Assembly: GCA_023423605.1 (NCBI GenBank)
Contig: JAFAFF010000064.1
Location: forward strand, 1-5,991
Reading direction: 5' to 3'
DNA length: 5,991 nucleotides
DNA from: Pseudomonadota bacterium
Lineage (GTDB): Bacteria > Pseudomonadota > Gammaproteobacteria > Xanthomonadales > Xanthomonadaceae
Numbering within the stretch: position 1 is the first letter of the stretch; each line of letters starts with the position of its first letter. Position numbers and translations under genes: made by a program. Positions 1 to 5,991 of this stretch are shown here, piece by piece. The notes beneath the pieces were generated by a model that saw only the letters and a list, made by a program, of their open reading frames with translations, made no database searches and was not told the DNA's origin.

Positions 1-472
1 GGTACGACACCAGGCCCACCGCTTCCCAGCCGAAGAACAGCTGCAGGAAGTTGTTGCTCATCACCAGGGTGAGCATCGAGAAGGTGAACAGCGAGATGTA
101 GCTGAAGAAGCGCTGGTAGCCCGGGTCTTCTTCCATGTAGCCGATGGTGTAGACGTGCACCAGCAGCGACACGAAGGTCACCACCACCATCATCATCGCG
201 GTCAGCTTGTCGACCATGAAGCCGACGTGGGCGGCGTACTGGCCGACCTCGAAGAAGGTGTAGATGTTCTGGTTGAACGGCTGCGCGCCGCCCCACAGCA
301 GCTGGTACAGCGTGAACATCGACAGCGCGCAGCTGACCGCCACGCCCAGGATGGTGACGGTCTGTGCGCCGAGGCGCCCGACCTGGCGACCGAACAGGCC
401 GGCGATGATGCTGCCGAACAGCGGTGCAAGCACCACTGCGATCAACAGACTCTTGGCGAGTGTGATTTCCAT
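1..472 (-). CDS. nuoL: NADH-quinone oxidoreductase subunit L (NuoL), 5' part
   Basis: This is the start of the large antiporter-like proton-pumping subunit at the far end of the complex I membrane arm. The gene runs off the left edge, and 157 residues are visible, starting MEITLAKSLL. The ATG at 470-472 lies 7 bases after the nuoK stop, with a GAAGGG ribosome-binding sequence at 484-489. Likely membrane segments are at about residues 8-28, 36-60, 88-110, 121-140 and from 141 on. The segment SYISLFTFSMLTLVMSNNF followed by GWEAVGLVSY (148-157) is the family signature. Glu150 matches the essential TM5 glutamate of the antiporter-like subunits (Glu144 in E. coli NuoL). Most of the protein, including the central lysines and the long lateral helix, lies outside the window. 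No frameshift is seen. Identification rests on motifs and on position after nuoK. Confidence 0.96.
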   Translation of the reverse strand, partial: MEITLAKSLLIAVVLAPLFGSIIAGLFGRQVGRLGAQTVTILGVAVSCALSMFTLYQLLWGGAQPFNQNIYTFFEVGQYAAHVGFMVDKLTAMMMVVVTFVSLLVHVYTIGYMEEDPGYQRFFSYISLFTFSMLTLVMSNNFLQLFFGWEAVGLVSY

Positions 473-479
473 CTGTGGA

Positions 480-785
480 TCAGCCCTTCAACGAATCGAC
501 TTCGCCGACATTGATCGTGCGGCGTGTGCGGAACAGGGTCACCAGGATCGCCAGGCCGATGGCGGCCTCGGCGGCGGCTACGGTCAGGATGAAGAACACG
601 AACAGCTGTCCGGCCGTGTCACCCAGTTCACGCGAAAACCCGACGAAATTGATGTTCACCGAAAGCAGCATCAGTTCGATGGACATCAGCAGGACGATGA
701 CGTTCTTCCGGTTGAGGAAGATGCCGGCCAGGCTGATGCAGAACAGCACCGCGCCCAGTGCCAGAATGTGGCCCAACGTGATCAT
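480..785 (-). CDS. nuoK: NADH-quinone oxidoreductase subunit K (NuoK)
   Basis: A small membrane subunit of complex I, homologous to mitochondrial ND4L and MrpC, that carries part of the hydrophilic axis for proton transfer. At 101 residues it has the usual family length (E. coli 100). Three membrane helices are seen at about 3-24, 29-50 and 60-85. Glu37 (in MSIELML) and Glu73 (in AAEAAIGLA) match the two functionally important membrane glutamates of the family (Glu36 and Glu72 in E. coli). Arg26 sits in the first cytoplasmic loop and the tail is the conserved polar type ([11 protein letters not shown]). The start codon overlaps the nuoJ stop as ATGA, and a strong GAGGAGG site lies 7 bases upstream, which fixes the start. 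nuoL follows after 7 bases. Confidence 0.98.
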   Translation of the reverse strand: MITLGHILALGAVLFCISLAGIFLNRKNVIVLLMSIELMLLSVNINFVGFSRELGDTAGQLFVFFILTVAAAEAAIGLAILVTLFRTRRTINVGEVDSLKG

Positions 786-1456
786 GGCTTGGCCTCCTCG
801 CCTTCGGCCGGCGTGCCTTCTTCAGCCGCCCTGGTGTTGCTGTGTACGAACGGCTGTTCTACATCCATCCGGACCACGCGCAGCCGGTCACCGGCCTTGA
901 CCATGGTCTGCCGGCCCGGGTTCTGCGACTTCACGCCGCTGCGATGGCGCAGGGTCAGCATCACCGCGGCCACCACGGCCACGGTCAGGATGACGGCAGC
1001 GAACTCGAACGGCAGCAGGTATTCGGTGAACAGGCTGCGTGCCAGCCAGGTGATGTTGGACGTATCAGCGGCCAGCGCTGCGGCGTTGTCGGCCGGGAAC
1101 GGATTGACCGCCCTGCCCTTGACGCCGATCAGGGTAACCATCTGCACCAGCATCACCACCGCGACCACCAGGCCGACCGGCAGGTAACGCACCCAGCCTT
1201 CGCGCAGGTTGGCTGGATCGATGTCCAGCATCATCACCACGAACAGGAACAGCACCATCACCGCGCCGACATATACCAGCACCAGCGCCACGCCCAGGAA
1301 CTCGGCGCCGACCAGCAGCCAGATGCAGGCCACGGAAAAGAACGTCAGCACCAGGCAGAGCACGGCGTTAACCGGGTTGCGCACGCTGATCACCGCCGCC
1401 GCCGAAATACCGGCCGCGATGGCGAAAATCCAGAAAGCGATATTTACCCAATCCAT
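782..1456 (-). CDS. nuoJ: NADH-quinone oxidoreductase subunit J (NuoJ)
   Basis: A membrane subunit of complex I, homologous to mitochondrial ND6, that packs between NuoH, NuoK and NuoN and takes part in coupling. Five helices are seen at about 4-24, 29-50, 55-78, 91-112 and 146-169. Helix 3 contains [17 protein letters not shown] (61-77), the most conserved element of the family, where a pi-bulge forms in known structures; Tyr62 and Glu52 are at the expected places. The protein has 224 residues against 184 in E. coli. The excess is mainly a hydrophilic C-terminal tail from about residue 171, basic at first and acidic at the end ([15 protein letters not shown]). The start ATG has GAGG 7 bases upstream, and the gene begins 9 bases after nuoI. 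The end overlaps nuoK by ATGA. Confidence 0.97.
   Translation of the reverse strand: MDWVNIAFWIFAIAAGISAAAVISVRNPVNAVLCLVLTFFSVACIWLLVGAEFLGVALVLVYVGAVMVLFLFVVMMLDIDPANLREGWVRYLPVGLVVAVVMLVQMVTLIGVKGRAVNPFPADNAAALAADTSNITWLARSLFTEYLLPFEFAAVILTVAVVAAVMLTLRHRSGVKSQNPGRQTMVKAGDRLRVVRMDVEQPFVHSNTRAAEEGTPAEGEEAKP
793..799 (-). promoter_or_regulatory. Strong ribosome-binding site of nuoK
   Basis: GAGGAGG lies inside the last codons of nuoJ, 7 bases before the nuoK ATG. It is the best Shine-Dalgarno match in the window. It confirms the start and suggests that nuoK, although overlapped by the nuoJ stop, can recruit ribosomes on its own. Confidence 0.75.
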
Positions 1457-1463
1457 GTCTCGA

Positions 1464-1467
1464 CCTC
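1464..1467 (-). promoter_or_regulatory. Ribosome-binding site of nuoJ, overlapping the nuoI stop
   Basis: The sequence TGAGGT combines the nuoI stop codon with a GAGG Shine-Dalgarno core 7 bases before the nuoJ ATG. A ribosome terminating nuoI therefore sits on the nuoJ binding site. This supports the chosen nuoJ start. Confidence 0.65.
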
Positions 1468-1954
1468 AGCGGTAAGCGGCATCGGCGGCACGGCGCTCGG
1501 CGATCTCGGCTTCAAGCCGATCACCCAGGGCCAGCAGCTGCGGCTTGGTAACGATGTTCTCGCCACGATTCTCGAAGTGGTATTCGAGGATGTGGGTCTC
1601 GACGATCGAGTCCACCGGGCAGCTTTCCTCGCAGAAGCCGCAGAAGATGCACTTGAACAGATCGATGTCATAGCGCGTGGTGCGACGGGTGCCGTCCTCG
1701 CGCTTGGCCGAATCGATGGTGATGGCCAGTGCCGGGCACACCGCTTCGCACAGCTTGCAGGCAATGCAGCGCTCTTCGCCGTTGGGATAACGACGCAGGG
1801 CGTGCAGGCCACGGAAGCGCGGCGACTGCGGGAACTTCTCCATCGGGTACATCATCGTGTACTTCGGCTTGAAGCTGTACTTCAGCGTCAGCCACAGGCC
1901 GCCGAGCAGTTCCAGCAGCAGCAGGCTCTTGAAGTAATGGGTAATCCGGTTCAT
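1466..1954 (-). CDS. nuoI: NADH-quinone oxidoreductase subunit I (NuoI), 2x[4Fe-4S] ferredoxin-like
   Basis: A peripheral-arm subunit (mitochondrial TYKY/NDUFS8) that carries clusters N6a and N6b and passes electrons from NuoG towards N2 and quinone. It has 162 residues, the short type close to Paracoccus and mitochondrial forms. The N-terminal stretch of about residues 4-27 ([20 protein letters not shown]) is the amphipathic helix that anchors the subunit on the membrane arm. Cluster ligands are Cys63, Cys66, Cys69 and Cys112 for one cluster and Cys102, Cys105, Cys108 and Cys73 for the other, in two CxxCxxCxxxCP motifs with the usual crossed pattern. The family motif [18 protein letters not shown] precedes the first motif. 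The ATG lies 4 bases after the nuoH stop, with AAAAGGG about 11 bases upstream. Confidence 0.98.
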   Translation of the reverse strand: MNRITHYFKSLLLLELLGGLWLTLKYSFKPKYTMMYPMEKFPQSPRFRGLHALRRYPNGEERCIACKLCEAVCPALAITIDSAKREDGTRRTTRYDIDLFKCIFCGFCEESCPVDSIVETHILEYHFENRGENIVTKPQLLALGDRLEAEIAERRAADAAYR

Positions 1955-1958
1955 TACG

Positions 1959-3053
1959 TTAGACGCCCTTTTGAATCACGCCGAAGAACACCATCACGGC
2001 GGTAACCGCGATCCACAGAATGGTCAGCGGAATGAAGACCTTCCAGCCCAGTCGCATGATCTGGTCGTAACGGAAGCGCGGGAAGCTTGCGCGGAACCAG
2101 ATGTAGGCACTGGCGAAGAAGAACACCTTCACGAACAGCCACGGCCAGCCACCGTTCCAGATCCAGTCGATGAACGGCGAGATCGCGCCGGGATTCACCC
2201 AGCCCTGGATCGGGCTCAACCAGCCACCCAGGAAGAAGATCGAGATCAGGAAGCTGATCAGGATCATGTTGGCGTATTCGGCCAGGAAGAACAGCGCGAA
2301 CGCACCGCCGGAGTATTCCACCATGTGGCCGGCGACGATTTCCGATTCGCCTTCCACCACGTCGAACGGCGCGCGGTTGGTTTCGGCCACGCCGGACACC
2401 CAGTACACGACGAACAACGGGAACAACGGCAGCAGGAACCAGTCCAGGAAGCCGGAATTGCCGGCCTGTGCCATCACGATGCCGGTCAGGTTGAGGCTGC
2501 CCGAGGCGATCATCACGCCGACCAGGGCGAAACCCATGGCGATTTCGTAGCTGATCATCTGTGCCGAAGCACGCATCGCACCCAGGAACGCATACTTCGA
2601 GTTCGACGCCCAGCCGGCGAGGATGATGCCGTAGATGCCCAGCGAGGTCATCGCCAGCAGGTAAAGCAGGCCGGCATTGGCGTTGGACAGCACCAGCTGT
2701 ACATCGAACGGCACCACCGCCCACGCCGCGAAGGACGGCGCCAGGGTGATCAGCGGCGCCAGCAGGTACAGGCCCTTCTGCGCGTTTGCCGGCTGGATGA
2801 CTTCCTTGAACAGCAGCTTGAAGACGTCGGCGAACGCCTGGAAGATGCCCATGCCCACGTACATCGGGCCATGGCGCACGTGCATCCAGCCGATCAGCTT
2901 GCGCTCCCAGACCACGTAGAAGGCCACCGCGATGATCACCGGCATGGCGATCACGAGGATCTTCAGGATGATCCACAGCAGTGCGCCGATGTCACCGAGG
3001 CCAAGCAGCCACTGGTGCAGCGGATCCACCGCGTTCAACAGCAATTCGTTCAT
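1959..3053 (-). CDS. nuoH: NADH-quinone oxidoreductase subunit H (NuoH)
   Basis: A membrane subunit (mitochondrial ND1) that builds the quinone-access chamber and links the peripheral arm to the proton-pumping arm. It has 364 residues, longer than E. coli NuoH (325), with about eight hydrophobic helices. Conserved landmarks are [15 protein letters not shown] (49-63) after the first helix, [12 protein letters not shown] (163-174), the acidic quinone-chamber loop [20 protein letters not shown] (223-242) with Asp231, Glu234, Glu236 and Glu238, and [13 protein letters not shown] (319-331) near the end. A tryptophan-rich loop at about 278-305 accounts for part of the extra length. The ATG overlaps the nuoG stop as ATGA; a GGTGGTGG sequence just upstream may serve as a weak ribosome-binding site. 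The stop is TAA, the only TAA among the genes whose ends are visible. Confidence 0.98.
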   Translation of the reverse strand: MNELLLNAVDPLHQWLLGLGDIGALLWIILKILVIAMPVIIAVAFYVVWERKLIGWMHVRHGPMYVGMGIFQAFADVFKLLFKEVIQPANAQKGLYLLAPLITLAPSFAAWAVVPFDVQLVLSNANAGLLYLLAMTSLGIYGIILAGWASNSKYAFLGAMRASAQMISYEIAMGFALVGVMIASGSLNLTGIVMAQAGNSGFLDWFLLPLFPLFVVYWVSGVAETNRAPFDVVEGESEIVAGHMVEYSGGAFALFFLAEYANMILISFLISIFFLGGWLSPIQGWVNPGAISPFIDWIWNGGWPWLFVKVFFFASAYIWFRASFPRFRYDQIMRLGWKVFIPLTILWIAVTAVMVFFGVIQKGV

Positions 3054-5299
3054 GCAGCCACCACCGTTACGCGTGCGGCACCCAGCGGTGCGGTCGCACC
3101 GTGGCCCGATTCAATCCAGACCGAACCCGCGGCGACGCGGGAATCCACCACCACCGGCAACGTGGCACGGCCAGCGTCGGTACCGACCTTGGCCATCTGC
3201 CCTTCCTGCAGCTGCAGGCGGGTCGCATCGTCGGCATTCAGCACGATGCGCGGGGCCGTGTTGAGCGGATGCGCCTGCAGCGCCGGCGCGCGGCGGACCA
3301 CTGCGTCGGTGCGGTAGATTGCCGCGGTCGAAGCGACTTCCAGGCCTTCACCGGCAACCGCCGGCTGTGCCGAGGCAGCCACGGCGACCGACACCGGTGC
3401 CAGGCTGGCGCGCAGGCCGGCCAGATCGGTGAAGCCGAAACCGGCCAGGGCCAGCTCGCCGCCAAGTGCGCGCAGCACGCGCCAGCCTTCACGGGCCTCG
3501 CCCGGCAGCTTGCCGCCGGCACGCGCCGACTGCTCGCGACCATCGAGGTTGGTCAGGGTGGCATCCACTTCCGGCAGCGCACCGATCGGCAGGATCACAT
3601 CGGCCACGTCGCGCGTGGAGGCACAGGCGAAGTGGCTGAAGGCCACCACCTGGGCACCGGCCAGCGCCTTGCGTGCGGCCGGAGCATCGGCGAAGTCCAG
3701 GCCCGGTTCCAGGCCGTAGACCACATACGCCTGGCGCGGCTGGGCCAGCATGGTGGCCACGTCCTTGCCCGCCGGCAACACGCCGGCGCGGCTCAGGCCC
3801 ACGGCATTGGCGCCCTGCGGGATACGGCACAACCTGGCGCCGGTAGCGGCGGCGAAATCGCGTGCGGCGGCACGGATGCCGGCAGCCTGCGGATGGTTCT
3901 CGGCGATGCCACCGACGATCAGCACGGTCTTGCTGCCGCCCTGCACTGCCGAACGCAGGTCTGCATCGGCCAGCGCTTCGGCGAACTTCGACGGCGCAAC
4001 GATCTGCTTGCCGGCGATGCTGAAGGCAAAGTCGAAGTCCACCGGGTTGACCACGTGGATCTTCGCGCCGTTCTGGGTCTGCGCCTTGCGCAGGCGGGCA
4101 TGCAGCAGCGGCAGCTCATGGCGGATGTTGCTGCCGAGCACGACGATGCGGTCCGCACCTTCGATCTCCGCCAGCGGCAGGCCGAACACTTCGGCGGTGG
4201 CGGCATCGGAGAAATCGCGGTTGTCGATGCGATGGTCGATGTTGGTCGTGCCCAGGCCGCTGGCCAGGCGGGCCAGCAGCGCGCCTTCCTCGTTCGAGGT
4301 GGACGGATGCACCAGCACGCCCAGGCTGTCGCCCTGGTTTGCCTTGAGGATCTCCGCGGCCGCGGCCAGGCCTTCGGCCCAGCTGACTTCCTGCCACTCG
4401 CCGTTGACCTTGCGCAACGGCTTGACCGCGCGGTCTTCGCTGTACAGGCCCTGGTGCGAATAACGGTCGCGATCGGACAGCCAGCACTCGTTGACCAGTT
4501 CGTTGTCGCGCGGCACGGTGCGCAGCACTTCACCACGGCGCACGTGCAGGAACAGGTTCGACCCCATCGCATCGTGGTAACCCAGCGATTCGCGCGCGGT
4601 CAGTTCCCACGGGCGGGCGCGGAACTGGAACACCTTGTTGGTCAGCGCGCCGACCGGGCAGACGTCGACGACGTTGCCGGACAGCTCGGTGGTCAGCGGC
4701 TTGCCGTCATAGGTACCGATCTGCAGGTTCTCGCCGCGGTACATGCCACCCAGTTCATAGGTGCCCGCCACGTCGGCGGTGAAGCGCACGCAGCGCGTGC
4801 ACTGGATGCAGCGGGTCATCTCGGTGGCGACCAGCGGACCCATGTCCTCGTCCGGCACCACGCGCTTGCGCTCGTTGAAGCGGCTGACCGAACGGCCATA
4901 GCCCAGCGAAACGTCCTGCAGTTCGCACTCGCCGCCCTGGTCGCAGATCGGGCAGTCCAGCGGGTGGTTGATCAGCAGGAACTCCATCACCGAACGCTGG
5001 AACTTCAGCGCCTTCTCGCTGCGGGTGGCGACCTTCATGCCGTCCATCACCGGGGTGGCGCAGGCCGGTGCCGGCTTCGGCGACTTCTCCACGTCCACCA
5101 GGCACATGCGGCAGTTGGCGGCGATCGGCAGCTTCTCGTGATAGCAGAAGCGCGGAATCGGAATGCCGGCCTTGTCGGCGGCCTGGATGATCATCGAGCC
5201 CTTGGGCACGACCAGCGACTGGCCGTCGATCTCCACCGTCACGTGCCCTTCCGGCACGATGGCAGGTGTCACGCCGGGGTTGTTGGGTTGCGCGCTCAT
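3050..5299 (-). CDS. nuoG: NADH-quinone oxidoreductase subunit G (NuoG), 75-kDa-type iron-sulfur subunit
   Basis: The largest peripheral-arm subunit (mitochondrial NDUFS1), carrying electrons from NuoF to NuoI. It has 749 residues, between Paracoccus/mitochondrial forms (about 670-730) and E. coli (about 908). The N-terminal 2Fe-2S domain has Cys52, Cys63, Cys66 and Cys80 (N1b). The His-Cys motif [14 protein letters not shown] gives His112, Cys116, Cys119 and Cys125 (N5). Cys164, Cys167, Cys170 and Cys214 bind N4. Residues from about 225 to 600 form a degenerate molybdopterin-oxidoreductase-like domain. The CxxCxxxC motif of cluster N7 is absent; the place holds [13 protein letters not shown], as in mitochondrial homologues. 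Residues 684-749 look like a molybdopterin-dinucleotide-binding beta-domain. The start is fixed by the ATGA overlap with nuoF and by GGAGG 10 bases upstream. Confidence 0.98.
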   Translation of the reverse strand: MSAQPNNPGVTPAIVPEGHVTVEIDGQSLVVPKGSMIIQAADKAGIPIPRFCYHEKLPIAANCRMCLVDVEKSPKPAPACATPVMDGMKVATRSEKALKFQRSVMEFLLINHPLDCPICDQGGECELQDVSLGYGRSVSRFNERKRVVPDEDMGPLVATEMTRCIQCTRCVRFTADVAGTYELGGMYRGENLQIGTYDGKPLTTELSGNVVDVCPVGALTNKVFQFRARPWELTARESLGYHDAMGSNLFLHVRRGEVLRTVPRDNELVNECWLSDRDRYSHQGLYSEDRAVKPLRKVNGEWQEVSWAEGLAAAAEILKANQGDSLGVLVHPSTSNEEGALLARLASGLGTTNIDHRIDNRDFSDAATAEVFGLPLAEIEGADRIVVLGSNIRHELPLLHARLRKAQTQNGAKIHVVNPVDFDFAFSIAGKQIVAPSKFAEALADADLRSAVQGGSKTVLIVGGIAENHPQAAGIRAAARDFAAATGARLCRIPQGANAVGLSRAGVLPAGKDVATMLAQPRQAYVVYGLEPGLDFADAPAARKALAGAQVVAFSHFACASTRDVADVILPIGALPEVDATLTNLDGREQSARAGGKLPGEAREGWRVLRALGGELALAGFGFTDLAGLRASLAPVSVAVAASAQPAVAGEGLEVASTAAIYRTDAVVRRAPALQAHPLNTAPRIVLNADDATRLQLQEGQMAKVGTDAGRATLPVVVDSRVAAGSVWIESGHGATAPLGAARVTVVAA

Positions 5300-5991
5300 G
5301 CGGCGGCTGCCTCCACCTTCTTGCCGTCAACCATCGAATGACCGTTGACGATGTAGTACTCGAACTCGTCCCAGAACTGGCGCAGGAAGCCCTGGATGGG
5401 CCACGCAGCCGCTTCGCCGAACGCACAGATGGTGTGGCCTTCGATCTGGCCGGCCACCGCCTTCAACTGGTGCAGGTCCTCCATCGTGGCCTTGCCGGCG
5501 ACGATGCGCTCCAGCACGCGGTGCATCCAGCCGGTACCTTCGCGGCACGGCGTGCACTGGCCACAGGATTCCTTGTGGAAGAACTGGCTGATGCGGCAGG
5601 CGAACTTGACGCAGCAGACGCTGTCATCCAGCACCACGACAGCCCCCGAGCCCAGGCCGGAGCCCAGTGCACGGATGGTGTCGTAGTCCATCGGCAGGCC
5701 CTTCAGCTCGGCCGCGGTCAGCACCGGCATCGACACGCCCCCCGGAATCGCGCCCTTCAGGGTGCGGCCCGGACGCAGGCCGCCGGCCATTTCCAGCAGG
5801 TCGTCGAAGGTGGTGCCGAGCGGTACTTCGAAGTTGCCGCCCTTCTGCACGCAGCCGGACACCGAGAAGCACTTCGGGCCACCGTTGGCGGTCAGGCTCA
5901 AGCCCTTGAACCACTCCGGACCGTTGCGGATGATCGCCGGCACCGAGCCGTAGGTTTCGGTGTTGTTGATCGTCGAAGGCTTGCCGTACAG
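5296..5991 (-). CDS. nuoF: NADH-quinone oxidoreductase subunit F (NuoF), 3' part
   Basis: The C-terminal half of the NADH- and FMN-binding subunit (mitochondrial NDUFV1), which accepts hydride from NADH. The gene starts beyond the right edge, and 231 residues are visible, beginning LYGKPSTINNTETYGSVPAI, a family signature. This reading frame is open to the edge, so the internal GTG at 5941-5943 is not a start. The glycine-rich FMN/NADH site is outside the window. Visible residues of about 44-100 form the SLBB region (VPLGTTFDDLLEMAGGLRPG). ESCGQCTPCREG supplies Cys143, Cys146 and Cys149 (window numbering) and HTICAFGEAAAWP supplies Cys189; these four bind [4Fe-4S] cluster N3. Three further cysteines (126, 127, 132) lie just before the N3 motif. 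The end overlaps nuoG by 4 bases (ATGA). Confidence 0.98.
   Translation of the reverse strand: MYGKPSTINNTETYGSVPAIIRNGPEWFKGLSLTANGGPKCFSVSGCVQKGGNFEVPLGTTFDDLLEMAGGLRPGRTLKGAIPGGVSMPVLTAAELKGLPMDYDTIRALGSGLGSGAVVVLDDSVCCVKFACRISQFFHKESCGQCTPCREGTGWMHRVLERIVAGKATMEDLHQLKAVAGQIEGHTICAFGEAAAWPIQGFLRQFWDEFEYYIVNGHSMVDGKKVEAAAA
5310..5314 (-). promoter_or_regulatory. Ribosome-binding site of nuoG
   Basis: GGAGG within AAGGTGGAGGC, in the last codons of nuoF, 10 bases upstream of the nuoG ATG. It fixes the start within the ATGA overlap with nuoF. Confidence 0.65.

Noticed and set aside
180..197. Short trinucleotide-like repeat (caccaccaccatcatcatc)
   Set aside because: It encodes the MMMVVV stretch of NuoL in frame. 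The length is too small and the coding explanation is sufficient.
155..514. A small plus-strand frame with a run of six histidines, like a tag or metal-binding protein
   Set aside because: The histidines come from the complement of consecutive Met and Val codons in NuoL (TAMMMVVVTF, residues 91-100), a normal part of a membrane helix.
1954..2976. A 340-codon minus-strand frame inside nuoH
   Set aside because: It is a +1-type shadow of nuoH with Arg/Gly/Pro-rich composition. The nuoH frame has all family motifs and the correct start and stop junctions.
264..3317. Further long plus-strand open frames (264-1187, 842-2005, 1971-3317) that together cover the opposite strand of nuoH to nuoL
   Set aside because: Same codon-bias effect. 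The products have biased composition, overlap each other, cross gene junctions and show no recognisable family or membrane pattern.
2981..5341. A 786-codon open reading frame on the plus strand, opposite nuoG
   Set aside because: Its codons are aligned with those of nuoG on the other strand, where plus-strand stops would need TTA, CTA or TCA codons in nuoG. These are rare in GC-rich genes, so the frame stays open by codon bias. The product is His/Arg/Gln/Ala-rich without any domain pattern, and nuoG has clear motifs throughout.
1..5991. Search for a new system, mobile element, RNA gene, CRISPR array, promoter or terminator
   Set aside because: The window is covered almost completely by seven nuo genes; the largest gap is 9 bases. 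No inverted repeats with a T-run, no direct-repeat arrays and no foreign-looking composition were seen.

Overview
The window is a contiguous piece of a nuo operon, which encodes the proton-pumping NADH:ubiquinone oxidoreductase (respiratory complex I). Every real gene lies on the minus strand, so transcription runs from the right edge to the left edge: nuoF (3' part only), nuoG, nuoH, nuoI, nuoJ, nuoK and nuoL (5' part only). The sequence is GC-rich with strong G/C third-position bias. Together with the protein character (NuoI and NuoF of the mitochondrial/proteobacterial type, NuoG of about 750 residues), this suggests a gammaproteobacterium of the Xanthomonadaceae. Stenotrophomonas or Xanthomonas is my best guess, from memory of the family rather than from a search.

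Region by region: positions 5296-5991 hold the C-terminal half of NuoF (SLBB region and the N3 iron-sulfur site). Positions 3050-5299 hold NuoG, with the N1b, N5 and N4 cluster ligands, a degenerate molybdopterin-oxidoreductase-like domain and an extra C-terminal domain. Positions 1959-3053 hold the quinone-chamber membrane subunit NuoH. Positions 1466-1954 hold the two-cluster ferredoxin NuoI. Positions 782-1456 and 480-785 hold the small membrane subunits NuoJ and NuoK. Positions 1-472 hold the first 157 residues of the antiporter-like NuoL.

The genes are packed tightly. F/G, G/H and J/K each share an ATGA stop-start overlap, and the other junctions have gaps of 4, 9 and 7 bases. There is no room for internal promoters or terminators outside coding sequence, and none was seen. 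Functionally, electrons from NADH enter through NuoF, pass along the NuoG clusters to NuoI, and reduce quinone at the NuoH interface. NuoH, NuoJ, NuoK and NuoL form the proton-translocating membrane arm.

I found no mobile element, RNA gene, CRISPR array or new system. This is an ordinary core-metabolism operon. The points worth a second look are variations within known subunits: NuoG has no N7 cluster motif, NuoG carries a C-terminal beta-domain, and NuoJ has a long charged tail.
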